Origin: Roseicyclus mahoneyensis
GTDB lineage: Bacteria; Pseudomonadota; Alphaproteobacteria; Rhodobacterales; Rhodobacteraceae
NCBI RefSeq assembly: GCF_003148775.1
Contig: NZ_QGGW01000003.1
Span: 1-64,000, forward strand
DNA length: 64,000 nt
Direction of reading: 5' to 3'
Shown in pieces: positions 34,247 through 42,208 of this stretch (positions are counted from its first letter, which is position 1; the number at the start of each line of letters is the position of its first letter). The notes under the pieces were generated by a model. The model was given only the letters and a program-made list of their open reading frames with translations, was not told where the DNA came from and ran no database searches. A program made the position numbers and the translations under genes.

Positions 34247-35067
34247 GCGCGGCCCCGCCGCAGCCTTGGGTCCAGCACGTCGCGCAAACCGTCACCCATC
34301 AGGTTCAGCCCAAGTACTGTCAGCACAATGGCAAACCCGGGCAGGACGGCGAGCATGGGATGCGTGTAGATCATGGTCTGAGCTTCGGCCAGCATCCGGC
34401 CCCAACTGGGCACAGGCGGCTGCGCGCCAAGGCCGACATAGGACAGCGCCGCCTCGGCCAGAATGCCGAGCGAAAACTGGATCGTCGCCTGAACGATCAG
34501 CAGGTTGGCGATATTGGGCAAGATATGTTCGGCGCTGATGCGAAAGCGGCCCTTGCCCGCCGTGCGCGCGGCGAGGATGTAGTCGAGCGTCCAGAGCGGC
34601 AGTGCCGCGCCGCGCGCCACGCGGGCGAAGACGGGGATGTTGAAGATCCCGATGGCGAGGATCGCGTTGCTGGCCGATGGCCCGTAGCGCGCGGTGATCA
34701 GGATGGCGATGACGAGGCTGGGGAAGGCAAAGATCAGGTCGTTGCCGCGCATGATGATCTCATCGAGCCATCCACCCCGGTTGGCGGCTGCGGCAAGGCC
34801 CAAGGGCACGCCCAGCGAGATCCCGATGCCCACGGCGAGCAGCGCCACCGCGATGGAGGTCTGCGCGCCCACCATCAGCATCGACAGAAGGTCGCGGCCC
34901 AATTGATCGGTCCCAAGCCAGTGCGTGGCCGAGGGCGGCTGCAACCGCGTTGCGATGGAGACGCCGGTGACCCCATGCGGCACCCAGACCAGCGAGACAA
35001 GCGCGGCAATCAGGAAGACGCCCGAGAGCGCGGCACCAAGGACAAGGGCCGGGGGCAGGCGCGTCAT
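34243..35067 (-). CDS. Peptide-type ABC transporter permease (DppC-like)
   Basis: 274 residues with about six spans. The opening loop HWLGTDQLGRDLLSMLMVGAQTSI is the DppC/OppC signature, and LAARTAGKGRFRISAEHILPNI is the EAA-type loop that docks to the ATPase. The ATG at 35067 overlaps the stop of the upstream permease; the longer open frame to 36081 is not coding. Forms the channel with the DppB-like partner. Confidence 0.92.
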   Translation of the reverse strand: MTRLPPALVLGAALSGVFLIAALVSLVWVPHGVTGVSIATRLQPPSATHWLGTDQLGRDLLSMLMVGAQTSIAVALLAVGIGISLGVPLGLAAAANRGGWLDEIIMRGNDLIFAFPSLVIAILITARYGPSASNAILAIGIFNIPVFARVARGAALPLWTLDYILAARTAGKGRFRISAEHILPNIANLLIVQATIQFSLGILAEAALSYVGLGAQPPVPSWGRMLAEAQTMIYTHPMLAVLPGFAIVLTVLGLNLMGDGLRDVLDPRLRRGRA

Positions 35068-36005
35068 CCGCGGCGCAGCCTCGGATCGACCAGCGCATAG
35101 GCCAGATCGACAAGGAAGGTGACGAGGATCACCGCGAAGACCAGCAGCATGGTCACGGATTCCACCACGATCAGGTCGCGCTGGGTGATCCCTTGAAAGA
35201 TCAGCCGCCCCAAGCCTGGCAGGAAGAAGACATTCTCGATGATGATCGCGCCGGCGATCAGAAAGGAGAATTGCAGCCCGATGATCGTCAGCACCGGGAT
35301 CAGCGCGTTCCGCAGGGCATGGCGGCGGATGGCCTGCCCGCGCGACAGCCCCTTGGCGCGCGCGGTGCGGATGTAATCTTGCTCGAGCGTGTCGATCAGC
35401 GCCGACCGCATCACGCGGGCCAGGATCGAGGCTTGCGGCAACGCCAGTGCAACGGCGGGCAGGGTCAGCGCCTTGAGCGCGGCCAGCGGATCGGACCAAC
35501 CGGGAAAGCCGCCCGCCGAAAACCAGCGGAGCGTGACCGCGAACAAGAGCACGAGCAGCATGGCGAACCAGAAATTCGGGATGGCGATGCCCAGTTGCGT
35601 CGCCCCCATGATGCCGTGATCTGCCCATGTCCCGCGCCGGGATGCGGCGATGATGCCGATGGGAAAGGCGATCAGCGTCGACAGAGTCAATGCGTAGATC
35701 GCCAAGGGCAGCGACACGCCGATCCTGTCGACCACCAGATCGGCCACCGGCACGCGGTAGGTGTAGGAGGTGCCGAAATCTCCTGTCAGCATGCCGCCGA
35801 TCCAGCCAAGATAGCGCTCGACGGCCGAACCTGTCAGGCCCAGTTCCGTGCGCAATGCGGCGAGGTTTTCCTCGGTCGCGTTCAGGCCCATCATGTAGCT
35901 GGCGGGATCGCCCGGAATCACTTCGATCAAGGCAAAGATCACCACGCTCGCCACGATCAGGCTGAGCCCGAGGGACAGGGCGCGGGTGAGAAGGTAACGG
36001 GCCAT
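35064..36005 (-). CDS. Peptide-type ABC transporter permease (DppB-like)
   Basis: 313 residues. It starts MARYLLTRALSLGLSLIVASVVIF, has the conserved IPGDPASYMMG loop and GDFGTSYTYRVPV, and the EAA loop IRTARAKGLSRGQAIRRHALRNALIPVLT. Typical six-span DppB/OppB. First gene of the operon; the region upstream to ecm (36006-36166) holds no substrate-binding protein gene, which is normally present. Confidence 0.92.
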   Translation of the reverse strand: MARYLLTRALSLGLSLIVASVVIFALIEVIPGDPASYMMGLNATEENLAALRTELGLTGSAVERYLGWIGGMLTGDFGTSYTYRVPVADLVVDRIGVSLPLAIYALTLSTLIAFPIGIIAASRRGTWADHGIMGATQLGIAIPNFWFAMLLVLLFAVTLRWFSAGGFPGWSDPLAALKALTLPAVALALPQASILARVMRSALIDTLEQDYIRTARAKGLSRGQAIRRHALRNALIPVLTIIGLQFSFLIAGAIIIENVFFLPGLGRLIFQGITQRDLIVVESVTMLLVFAVILVTFLVDLAYALVDPRLRRG

Positions 36006-36090
36006 GGGGGCAAGCTACTGCGCCGTGCGCACTTGGGCCAGAGCGCAGTTGTGATCGCAGACGCCGACCTGTCTGCCGCAACGCAGCGAA

Positions 36091-36119
36091 TTGACAAGGT
36101 CATAATATTCTCCATATAC
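36091..36119 (+). promoter_or_regulatory. Probable sigma-70 promoter of ecm
   Basis: TTGACA (36091-36096) is followed after 17 bases by ATATAC (36114-36119), or after 18 by TATACC, in an AT-rich pocket 48 bases before the ecm start. The -35 box is a perfect consensus; the -10 is weak. Confidence 0.5.
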
Positions 36120-36166
36120 CGCCCTTGACGAAATCTTATTGCCGACATCACGACAGGAGCCTGCCC

Positions 36167-38134
36167 ATGACCGCCCCCAAGCGCGAAAATCCGTGGCTCA
36201 TCCGTACCTATGCGGGCCATTCCACGGCCAAGGCGTCGAACGCGCTTTATCGCGGGAACCTTGACAAGGGGCAGACCGGGCTGTCGGTAGCCTTCGACTT
36301 GCCGACGCAGACAGGCTATGACAGCGACCATGTGCTGGCACGCGGCGAAGTGGGCAAGGTCGGTGTTCCGATCTGCCATTTGGGCGACATGCGGATGCTG
36401 TTCGACCAGATCCCGCTGGAGCAGATGAACACCTCCATGACGATCAACGCGACCGCGCCTTGGTTGCTCGCGCTCTACATCGCGGTGGCCGAGGAACAGG
36501 GTGCCAACGTTCGGCAATTGCAGGGCACGGTGCAAAATGACCTGATCAAGGAATACCTGAGCCGGGGCACCTATATCAGCCCGCCCAAACCCAGCTTGGC
36601 GATGATCGCGGATGTGGCTGAGTATTGCTATACCAACGTGCCGAAATGGAACCCGATGAACGTGTGTTCCTATCACCTGCAAGAGGCGGGGGCGACGCCG
36701 GAACAGGAACTGGCATTTGCCTTGGCGACCGCCGTTGCCGTGCTGGACGAATTGCGCCCGCGCGTGCCTGAGGAGGATTTCCCGGTTCTGGTGGGGCGCA
36801 TTTCGTTTTTCGTGAACGCGGGGATCCGCTTCGTCACAGAGATGTGCAAGATGCGCGCCTTTGTCGACCTGTGGGACGAGATCTGCGCAACGCGCTATGG
36901 CGTCGGCGATCCGAAATACCGTCGCTTCCGCTACGGGGTGCAGGTCAACTCGCTGGGCCTGACCGAACAACAGCCCGAAAACAACGTCTACCGAATCTTG
37001 ATCGAAATGCTGGCCGTGACGCTGTCCAAAAAGGCGCGTGCCCGCGCAGTGCAGTTGCCCGCCTGGAACGAGGCGTTGGGCCTGCCCCGTCCCTGGGATC
37101 AGCAATGGTCGATGCGGATGCAGCAGATCATGGCCTATGAGACCGACCTTCTGGAATTCGACGACCTCTTTGACGGCAACCCGGCGGTCGATGCCAAGGT
37201 CGCAGAATTGAAGGATGGCGCGCGGGCGGAATTGGCCAATCTTGATGCGATGGGCGGCGCGATTGCAGCCATCGACTACATGAAAGCACGCCTTGTCGAA
37301 TCCAACGCCGACCGGGTCAACCGGATCGAGCGGGGGGAAACCGTGGTGGTGGGCGTGAACAAGTATACCGCCTCCGAACCCTCGCCGCTGCTGGGCGAGG
37401 ATGGCGGGATCATGGTGGTCGACCCGGCGGTGGAACAAGATCAGATCGACCGCTTGCAGACGTGGCGCGACGGGCGCGACGACGGTGTGGTGCGCGCTGC
37501 GCTGGCCGATCTGCGCGCGGCAGCGGCCGAGGGGCGCAACGTCATGCCCGCCTCGATCGCGGCCGCGAGGGCAGGGGTCACGACTGGCGAATGGGCCGGT
37601 GTGATGCGGGCTGTGCACGGCGAATACCGAGGGCCTACGGGCGTGTCCAAGGCGATGTCGAACAAGACCGAGGGGCTGGAGGATATCCGCGATGCTGTCG
37701 ATGCCGTGAGCGATCGGCTGGGGCGGCGTTTGAAGTTCCTTGTCGGCAAGCCGGGTCTGGATGGCCATTCCAATGGCGCGGAACAGATCGCCTTTCGCGC
37801 CCGCGACTGCGGAATGGATATAGCTTACGAGGGTATCCGTCTGACCCCCGAAGAAATCGTGGCGGCGGCCAAGGCCGAAGATGCCCATGTGATAGGCCTC
37901 TCGATCCTGTCGGGCAGCCACGTTCCGCTCATCGAAGACGTGATGCGCCGACTGCGCGAGGCGGGGCTGGATCATGTCCCCGTGATGGTCGGCGGCATCA
38001 TTCCCGATGAGGATGCGGTGAAACTGAAAACCCTTGGCGTGGCACGGGTTTATACGCCCAAGGATTTCGAATTGAACCGGATCATGATGGACATCGTGGA
38101 GTTGGCCGATCCGCGGGAAATCGCAGCGCAATAG
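36167..38134 (+). CDS. ecm: Ethylmalonyl-CoA mutase (B12-dependent)
   Basis: 655 residues. Converts (2R)-ethylmalonyl-CoA to methylsuccinyl-CoA, a diagnostic step of the ethylmalonyl-CoA pathway for C2 assimilation. The N-terminal mutase barrel (about 1-480) has ENPWLIRTYAGHSTAKASN, SVAFDLPTQTGYDSDH and TINATAPW. The C-terminal cobalamin domain (about 520-650) has the B12-binding DGHSNG motif (D-x-H-x-x-G) and GGIIPDEDA. The N-terminal wording matches Rhodobacter Ecm more closely than methylmalonyl-CoA mutase. CAGGAG precedes the ATG at 36167. Divergent from the ABC operon. No B12 riboswitch is seen upstream. Confidence 0.93.
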   Translation: MTAPKRENPWLIRTYAGHSTAKASNALYRGNLDKGQTGLSVAFDLPTQTGYDSDHVLARGEVGKVGVPICHLGDMRMLFDQIPLEQMNTSMTINATAPWLLALYIAVAEEQGANVRQLQGTVQNDLIKEYLSRGTYISPPKPSLAMIADVAEYCYTNVPKWNPMNVCSYHLQEAGATPEQELAFALATAVAVLDELRPRVPEEDFPVLVGRISFFVNAGIRFVTEMCKMRAFVDLWDEICATRYGVGDPKYRRFRYGVQVNSLGLTEQQPENNVYRILIEMLAVTLSKKARARAVQLPAWNEALGLPRPWDQQWSMRMQQIMAYETDLLEFDDLFDGNPAVDAKVAELKDGARAELANLDAMGGAIAAIDYMKARLVESNADRVNRIERGETVVVGVNKYTASEPSPLLGEDGGIMVVDPAVEQDQIDRLQTWRDGRDDGVVRAALADLRAAAAEGRNVMPASIAAARAGVTTGEWAGVMRAVHGEYRGPTGVSKAMSNKTEGLEDIRDAVDAVSDRLGRRLKFLVGKPGLDGHSNGAEQIAFRARDCGMDIAYEGIRLTPEEIVAAAKAEDAHVIGLSILSGSHVPLIEDVMRRLREAGLDHVPVMVGGIIPDEDAVKLKTLGVARVYTPKDFELNRIMMDIVELADPREIAAQ

Positions 38135-38238
38135 GGCTCGTTTACGGTTGCCTTCACGCGCCAGCGCTAATTCCTCTTGCATTTGAATGGGTGCTGAGGC
38201 ATCAAATTTCTGCTTTTATGCAACAAGGAACATGCGAA

Positions 38239-38556
38239 ATGGCTAAAGCCATCGAAAAGATGAGCCTCGAAGAACTGCAGGCCTACCAAAAAGAAGTGGA
38301 GGCTGCGATCAAGGGCTACGAGAAAAAGCGCAGGGCCGATGCCTTGGCGGCTGTCCGCGAGACCGCGAAGCAGCACGGTTTTTCGCTGGAAGAATTGACC
38401 AGCGGCAAGGCCCCCGGCAAGGCTGTGACCAAGGGCATGGCGAAATATGCCAATCCCGCCGATCCGACCCAGACCTGGACCGGTCGCGGTCGTCAGCCCG
38501 CTTGGGTCAAGGATGCGCTGGCGACGGGCAAACCGCTTTCTTCCATGGCCATCTGA
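38239..38556 (+). CDS. H-NS family (HvrA/Spb-like) nucleoid-associated protein
   Basis: 105 residues. The N-terminal coiled-coil oligomerisation part is [32 protein letters not shown] (about 4-35). The C-terminal DNA-binding part has the signature [21 protein letters not shown] (T-W-x-G-x-G-R-x-P-x-W), which inserts into AT-rich minor grooves. This family silences AT-rich and horizontally acquired DNA; HvrA/Spb of Rhodobacter tune photosynthesis genes. AAGGA lies before the ATG at 38239. A deoD gene starts 4 bases after the stop. Confidence 0.92.
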   Translation: MAKAIEKMSLEELQAYQKEVEAAIKGYEKKRRADALAAVRETAKQHGFSLEELTSGKAPGKAVTKGMAKYANPADPTQTWTGRGRQPAWVKDALATGKPLSSMAI

Positions 38557-38560
38557 GGTC

Positions 38561-39265
38561 GTGACGGTCCATATAGGGGCCAAACCGGGGGAGATCGCCG
38601 ACACCGTTCTGATGCCCGGCGATCCCCTCCGCGCCAAATGGGCGGCCGAGACATTTTTGGAAAACCCCGTTTGCATAAACGAGGTTCGTGGAATGTTGGG
38701 CTATACCGGATCATGGCGCGGCAATCGCGTGACCATTCACGGGTCGGGCATGGGAATGCCCAGCCTGTCGATCTATGCCAATGAATTGATCCGCGACTAC
38801 GGGGCGAAAACGCTGATCCGGATCGGATCGGCCGGTGCCATGCAGCCGGGCGTGAACCTGCGCGACATCGTGCTGGCGATGACTGCCTCGACGCTCTCCA
38901 CGCCCTCGCGCGGGTTGTTCCGGGAGTTGAATTTCGCCCCCTGCGCCGATTTCGACCTGCTTACGGCGGCCCGGGCGGCTGCGAAGGCGAAAGACATCCC
39001 GACCCATGTGGGCGGTATCTATTCGTCCGATGTGTTCTATGACGAGCGGCCCGATCTGAACGAACAGATGACACGGCACGGGGTTCTGGCCGTCGAGATG
39101 GAAGCGGCCGAGCTTTACATTCTCGCCGCGCGCTACGGGATCCGGGCGCTGGCGGTGCTGACGATCTCCGACCACCTGCTGACGCATGAGGCGCTGCCTT
39201 CATCCGACCGGCAATCGAGTTTCCGCGACATGGTCGAGATCGCGCTGGAAGCGGCCTTCGCCTGA
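38561..39265 (+). CDS. deoD: Purine nucleoside phosphorylase, DeoD (hexameric) type
   Basis: 234 residues. Splits purine nucleosides with phosphate to base and (deoxy)ribose-1-phosphate. Visible: [25 protein letters not shown] at the start, [24 protein letters not shown] and VEMEAAELY. The GTG at 38561 gives the usual N-terminus ([10 protein letters not shown]) and lies 4 bases after the H-NS stop, so translation may be coupled; its ribosome-binding site is very close (GAGG 2 bases away). Works with the trimeric phosphorylase and nucleoside importer on the other strand. Confidence 0.93.
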   Translation: MTVHIGAKPGEIADTVLMPGDPLRAKWAAETFLENPVCINEVRGMLGYTGSWRGNRVTIHGSGMGMPSLSIYANELIRDYGAKTLIRIGSAGAMQPGVNLRDIVLAMTASTLSTPSRGLFRELNFAPCADFDLLTAARAAAKAKDIPTHVGGIYSSDVFYDERPDLNEQMTRHGVLAVEMEAAELYILAARYGIRALAVLTISDHLLTHEALPSSDRQSSFRDMVEIALEAAFA

Positions 39266-39274
39266 GGGCTGGCC

Positions 39275-39294
39275 CGAAAAACCCGGGTTTTTCG
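39275..39294. terminator. Bidirectional terminator-like 20-bp palindrome
   Basis: CGAAAAACCCGGGTTTTTCG is an exact palindrome located between the convergent deoD and trimeric-type phosphorylase genes. The GC centre flanked by A and T runs can end transcription in both directions. Confidence 0.8.
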
Positions 39295-39322
39295 AGCGGG
39301 AAACCCCGGGATGTCCTGTGCC

Positions 39323-40123
39323 TTAGCCCCGCAGCATGCGCCGCAAGATGCGCTCCAGCTTGGCGGCCCCCATCGGCGCCATGGCCTTGGTATGCTCATG
39401 GCTGATCTGCTCGTCCGACAGGCCCGCCGCCTTGTTGGTGATGGTCGAGATCGCCGCCACCCTGAGGCCCAGAAACCGCGCAAGGATCACTTCGGGCACG
39501 GTCGACATGCCGACTGCATCCGCCCCCAGCGTCCGGATCGCGCGGATCTCGGCTGGCGTCTCGAAAGAGGGGCCGGAATACCACGCATAGACCCCTTCCA
39601 TCAGCGGAATGTCCTCGGCCTTGGCTGCGGCTTTGAGCGCGGCGCGCAGGCCGGGGTCATGCGCTTGCGTCATGGGCACGAAACGCGCGTCGGTCTTCTC
39701 GCCGATCAGCGGGTTCAGCCCCGAGAAGTTGATGTGGTCTGACAAAAGCATCAGGTCGCCGGGATCGAGGTCGGGGTGCATCGACCCCGCCGCATTGGTC
39801 AAGATCAGCCGCTCGCCCCCCAGCGCTTTCAACACCTCCAGCGGCAGGCGCATGACATCGCCGCGCCCGCTTTCATAGTAATGCGCGCGCCCGCCGAAGA
39901 TGGCGACGCGGGTGCCTTCAAGATCGCCGATGACAAGCTTTGGATTATGGCCCGACACGCCCGCATGCGGAAAGCCGGGCAGGTCGGCGTAGTCGATCGC
40001 CACGCCATCCACCTGATCGGCGATATGGCCAAGGCCCGATCCCAGCACCATGCCATAGGCGGGCGGGGCGGATCCCGCGCGATCGCGGATCAGCGTGGCG
40101 AGATCTTCAGCGTTCCTTGACAT
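39323..40123 (-). CDS. Purine nucleoside phosphorylase, trimeric (PunA/XapA) type
   Basis: 266 residues. It has the phosphate-binding LGSGLGHIAD near residue 28, FGGRAHYYESG (about 75-85), LTNAAGSMHPDLDPGDLMLLSDHINFSGLNPL and the base-site YAWYSGPSFETPAEIRAIRTLGADAVGMSTVPE. This fold prefers guanosine, inosine or xanthosine, and differs in sequence from DeoD across the terminator. Its ATG lies 17 bases inside the end of the upstream permease gene, so it is the last gene of the nucleoside ABC operon. Confidence 0.92.
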   Translation of the reverse strand: MSRNAEDLATLIRDRAGSAPPAYGMVLGSGLGHIADQVDGVAIDYADLPGFPHAGVSGHNPKLVIGDLEGTRVAIFGGRAHYYESGRGDVMRLPLEVLKALGGERLILTNAAGSMHPDLDPGDLMLLSDHINFSGLNPLIGEKTDARFVPMTQAHDPGLRAALKAAAKAEDIPLMEGVYAWYSGPSFETPAEIRAIRTLGADAVGMSTVPEVILARFLGLRVAAISTITNKAAGLSDEQISHEHTKAMAPMGAAKLERILRRMLRG

Positions 40124-41084
40124 AGGGCTCCCCCCCGGCGCGCGGCGGAATGGCCTTGCCCACGAGGCCCGCCAGCACGATGACCACAAGAATATAGGGC
40201 AGGGCCTGCATGAACTGCACCGGCACGATGATCTCGCCCAACTGGATGTTCTGATAGCGGTTGCCGACCGCGTCGAAGAAGCCAAACAGCAGGCAGGCCG
40301 ACAGCGCATACCAAGGCCGCCATTTGGCAAAGATGAGGGCGGCCAAGGCGATGAAGCCGCGACCCGCGCTCATGTCCTTGACGAAGCCCGCGTTCAGCGC
40401 TGTGGCGAGATATGCCCCGGCGATTCCGCACAAGACGCCCGCGATGAGCACGGCAGCGAACCGCAGCCCCACCACCGACACGCCCGCCGTGTCGACGGCC
40501 GCCGGGTTCTCGCCCACGGCACGCAGCCGCAGGCCAAAGCGCGTGCGGTACAGCACCCACCATGTCAGCGGCACGATGGCGAGCGCCACATAGACGATGA
40601 TCGAATGGCCCGAGATCAGTTCGGAATATATCTGCCCCAGAGGCCCTTGCTGGGCGATGTCGCGGATGCGGCTTGCGGCACCCGGCAGCACGATGTTCTC
40701 GAACCGCGCAGCGCCCGACAGTTGCGGTGTGCGCCCGCCCTGCAAGAACCATGTCTGCGCGATCACCACCGTCAGACCCGCGGCAAGGAAGTTGATCGCC
40801 ACACCCGAGATCAACTGGTTTCCTCGGAAGGTGATCGAGGCCACGCCATGCAGGGCCGCCAGCGCCATGGATGCCGCGATCCCGGCAAGCAGGCCCAGCC
40901 AGACCGAACCGGAGGTAAAGGCGACAGCGGCAGAGAAGAACGCGGCCGCAAGGATCTTGCCCTCTAGCCCGATGTCGAAGACGCCAGCGCGTTCAGAATA
41001 AAGCCCCGCCAGACAGGCCAGCAGCAGCGGCGTGGCAAGGCGGACGGTCGAGTCGAGGATTTGCAGGATGGTCAGGAAATCCAT
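40107..41084 (-). CDS. Nucleoside/simple-sugar ABC transporter permease (NupQ-like)
   Basis: 325 residues, eight or more spans, of the BPD_transp_2 family. The segment SERAGVFDIGLEGKILAAAFFSA is the family signature, with GEN-type loop AVGENPAAVDTAGVSV. Found 4 bases after the NupP-like gene and overlapping the phosphorylase by 17 bases. Confidence 0.9.
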   Translation of the reverse strand: MDFLTILQILDSTVRLATPLLLACLAGLYSERAGVFDIGLEGKILAAAFFSAAVAFTSGSVWLGLLAGIAASMALAALHGVASITFRGNQLISGVAINFLAAGLTVVIAQTWFLQGGRTPQLSGAARFENIVLPGAASRIRDIAQQGPLGQIYSELISGHSIIVYVALAIVPLTWWVLYRTRFGLRLRAVGENPAAVDTAGVSVVGLRFAAVLIAGVLCGIAGAYLATALNAGFVKDMSAGRGFIALAALIFAKWRPWYALSACLLFGFFDAVGNRYQNIQLGEIIVPVQFMQALPYILVVIVLAGLVGKAIPPRAGGEPYVKER

Positions 41085-41088
41085 GATC

Positions 41089-42207
41089 TCACTCCGCCGG
41101 CGTTCTCGGGGCAGCAGCTTCGCGGCGCCGGCGCAAGCCTAGGAACACTGCCTGCATCGGCATGCGCACCATGTTGTCGAGCGCCCCAGTGAACAAGATC
41201 ACAAGCGCCTGGATCACCACGACCATCTCGCGGCTGATGGCGGGCATCTCGAACTGCAATTCCGCCCCGCCTTGGTAGAGCGCGCCGAACAAAAGCGCCG
41301 CCAACACGACGCCCACCGGGTGCGAGCGGCCCATCAGCGCCACCGCAATGCCGACAAAACCCGCGCCCTCGACGAAATCGAGCACCAGCCGCTCCGCCTC
41401 GCCCATGACGACGTTGATGGCCATCATGCCCGCCAGCCCGCCCGAGATCAGCATGGTGATCATGGTGATCTTGACCGGGTTTATGCCTGCATAGACGGCA
41501 GCGGTGTCGGAATGTCCGAAAGACCGTATTTCGTAGCCTAATCTTGTGCGCCATATCAGCAGCCAGACCCCCACACAGGCCAGCAGCGCGATGAAGAACG
41601 AGAAATTCAGCGGTGCAGAGGTGCCAAAGCCAAGGAACCCCGCGAAATCAGACGCGGTTGGCAGGTTCGTGGCTTCGGCAAATCGGGCGGTTTCGGGCGA
41701 CATCGAGCCTTCGACGCGGAACACGTTGACCAGCACATAGACCAGCAGCGCCGAGGCGATGTAGTTGAACATGATCGTGGTGATCACGATGTGGCTGCCG
41801 CGCTTGGCTTGCAGATAGGCGGGGATGGCCGCCCATGCCGCGCCAAACAGCGCCGAAAAACAGATGGCGGCGACCAGCGCGATGGTCCAGTGCGGCCAAG
41901 CGACATTGAGCAAGATGATGGCCACGCCAAGACCCCCGATGGCCGCCTGCCCCTCGCCGCCGATGTTGAACAGTCGCGCGTGAAACGCGACCGCGACGGC
42001 CAGCCCGGTGAAGATGAAATTGGTCGCGTAATACAGCGTGTAGCCCCAGCCATAGGCCGAGCCGAACGCGCCCCGCACCATCACCTGCATCGCGCGGATC
42101 GGGCTTTCGCCGATGATCGCCACCACAAGGCCCGAGACCAGCAGCGCCAACACCACCGAGATCACGGGGATCAAGATGACATCGGCCCATTTCGGCATCT
42201 TGTCCAT
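41089..42207 (-). CDS. Nucleoside/simple-sugar ABC transporter permease (NupP-like)
   Basis: 372 residues of the same BPD_transp_2 family, with FTGLAVAVAFHARLFNIGGEGQAAIGGLGV, a long periplasmic loop (about 165-195) and IRSFGHSDTAAVYAGINPVKI. It pairs with the NupQ-like protein. Starts 1 base before the ATPase stop, so translation is coupled. Confidence 0.9.
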   Translation of the reverse strand: MDKMPKWADVILIPVISVVLALLVSGLVVAIIGESPIRAMQVMVRGAFGSAYGWGYTLYYATNFIFTGLAVAVAFHARLFNIGGEGQAAIGGLGVAIILLNVAWPHWTIALVAAICFSALFGAAWAAIPAYLQAKRGSHIVITTIMFNYIASALLVYVLVNVFRVEGSMSPETARFAEATNLPTASDFAGFLGFGTSAPLNFSFFIALLACVGVWLLIWRTRLGYEIRSFGHSDTAAVYAGINPVKITMITMLISGGLAGMMAINVVMGEAERLVLDFVEGAGFVGIAVALMGRSHPVGVVLAALLFGALYQGGAELQFEMPAISREMVVVIQALVILFTGALDNMVRMPMQAVFLGLRRRREAAAPRTPAE

Positions 42208-42208
42208 C

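Noticed and set aside
34243-36081. Apparent 612-codon permease in one frame
   Set aside because: Only the last 274 codons have DppC features; the rest overlaps the DppB gene out of frame.
36006-36166. Search for a cobalamin riboswitch ahead of ecm
   Set aside because: The gap is only 161 bases and no B12-box-like sequence is seen; only a sigma-70-type promoter is evident.
36006-36166. Search for a substrate-binding protein gene next to the peptide ABC operon
   Set aside because: The gap upstream of the first permease is too short, and no extracellular binding protein is found elsewhere in the operon.
35957-38182. 741-codon minus-strand frame opposite ecm
   Set aside because: Fully covers the ecm coding region on the other strand and shows no domain; GC-rich antisense artefact.
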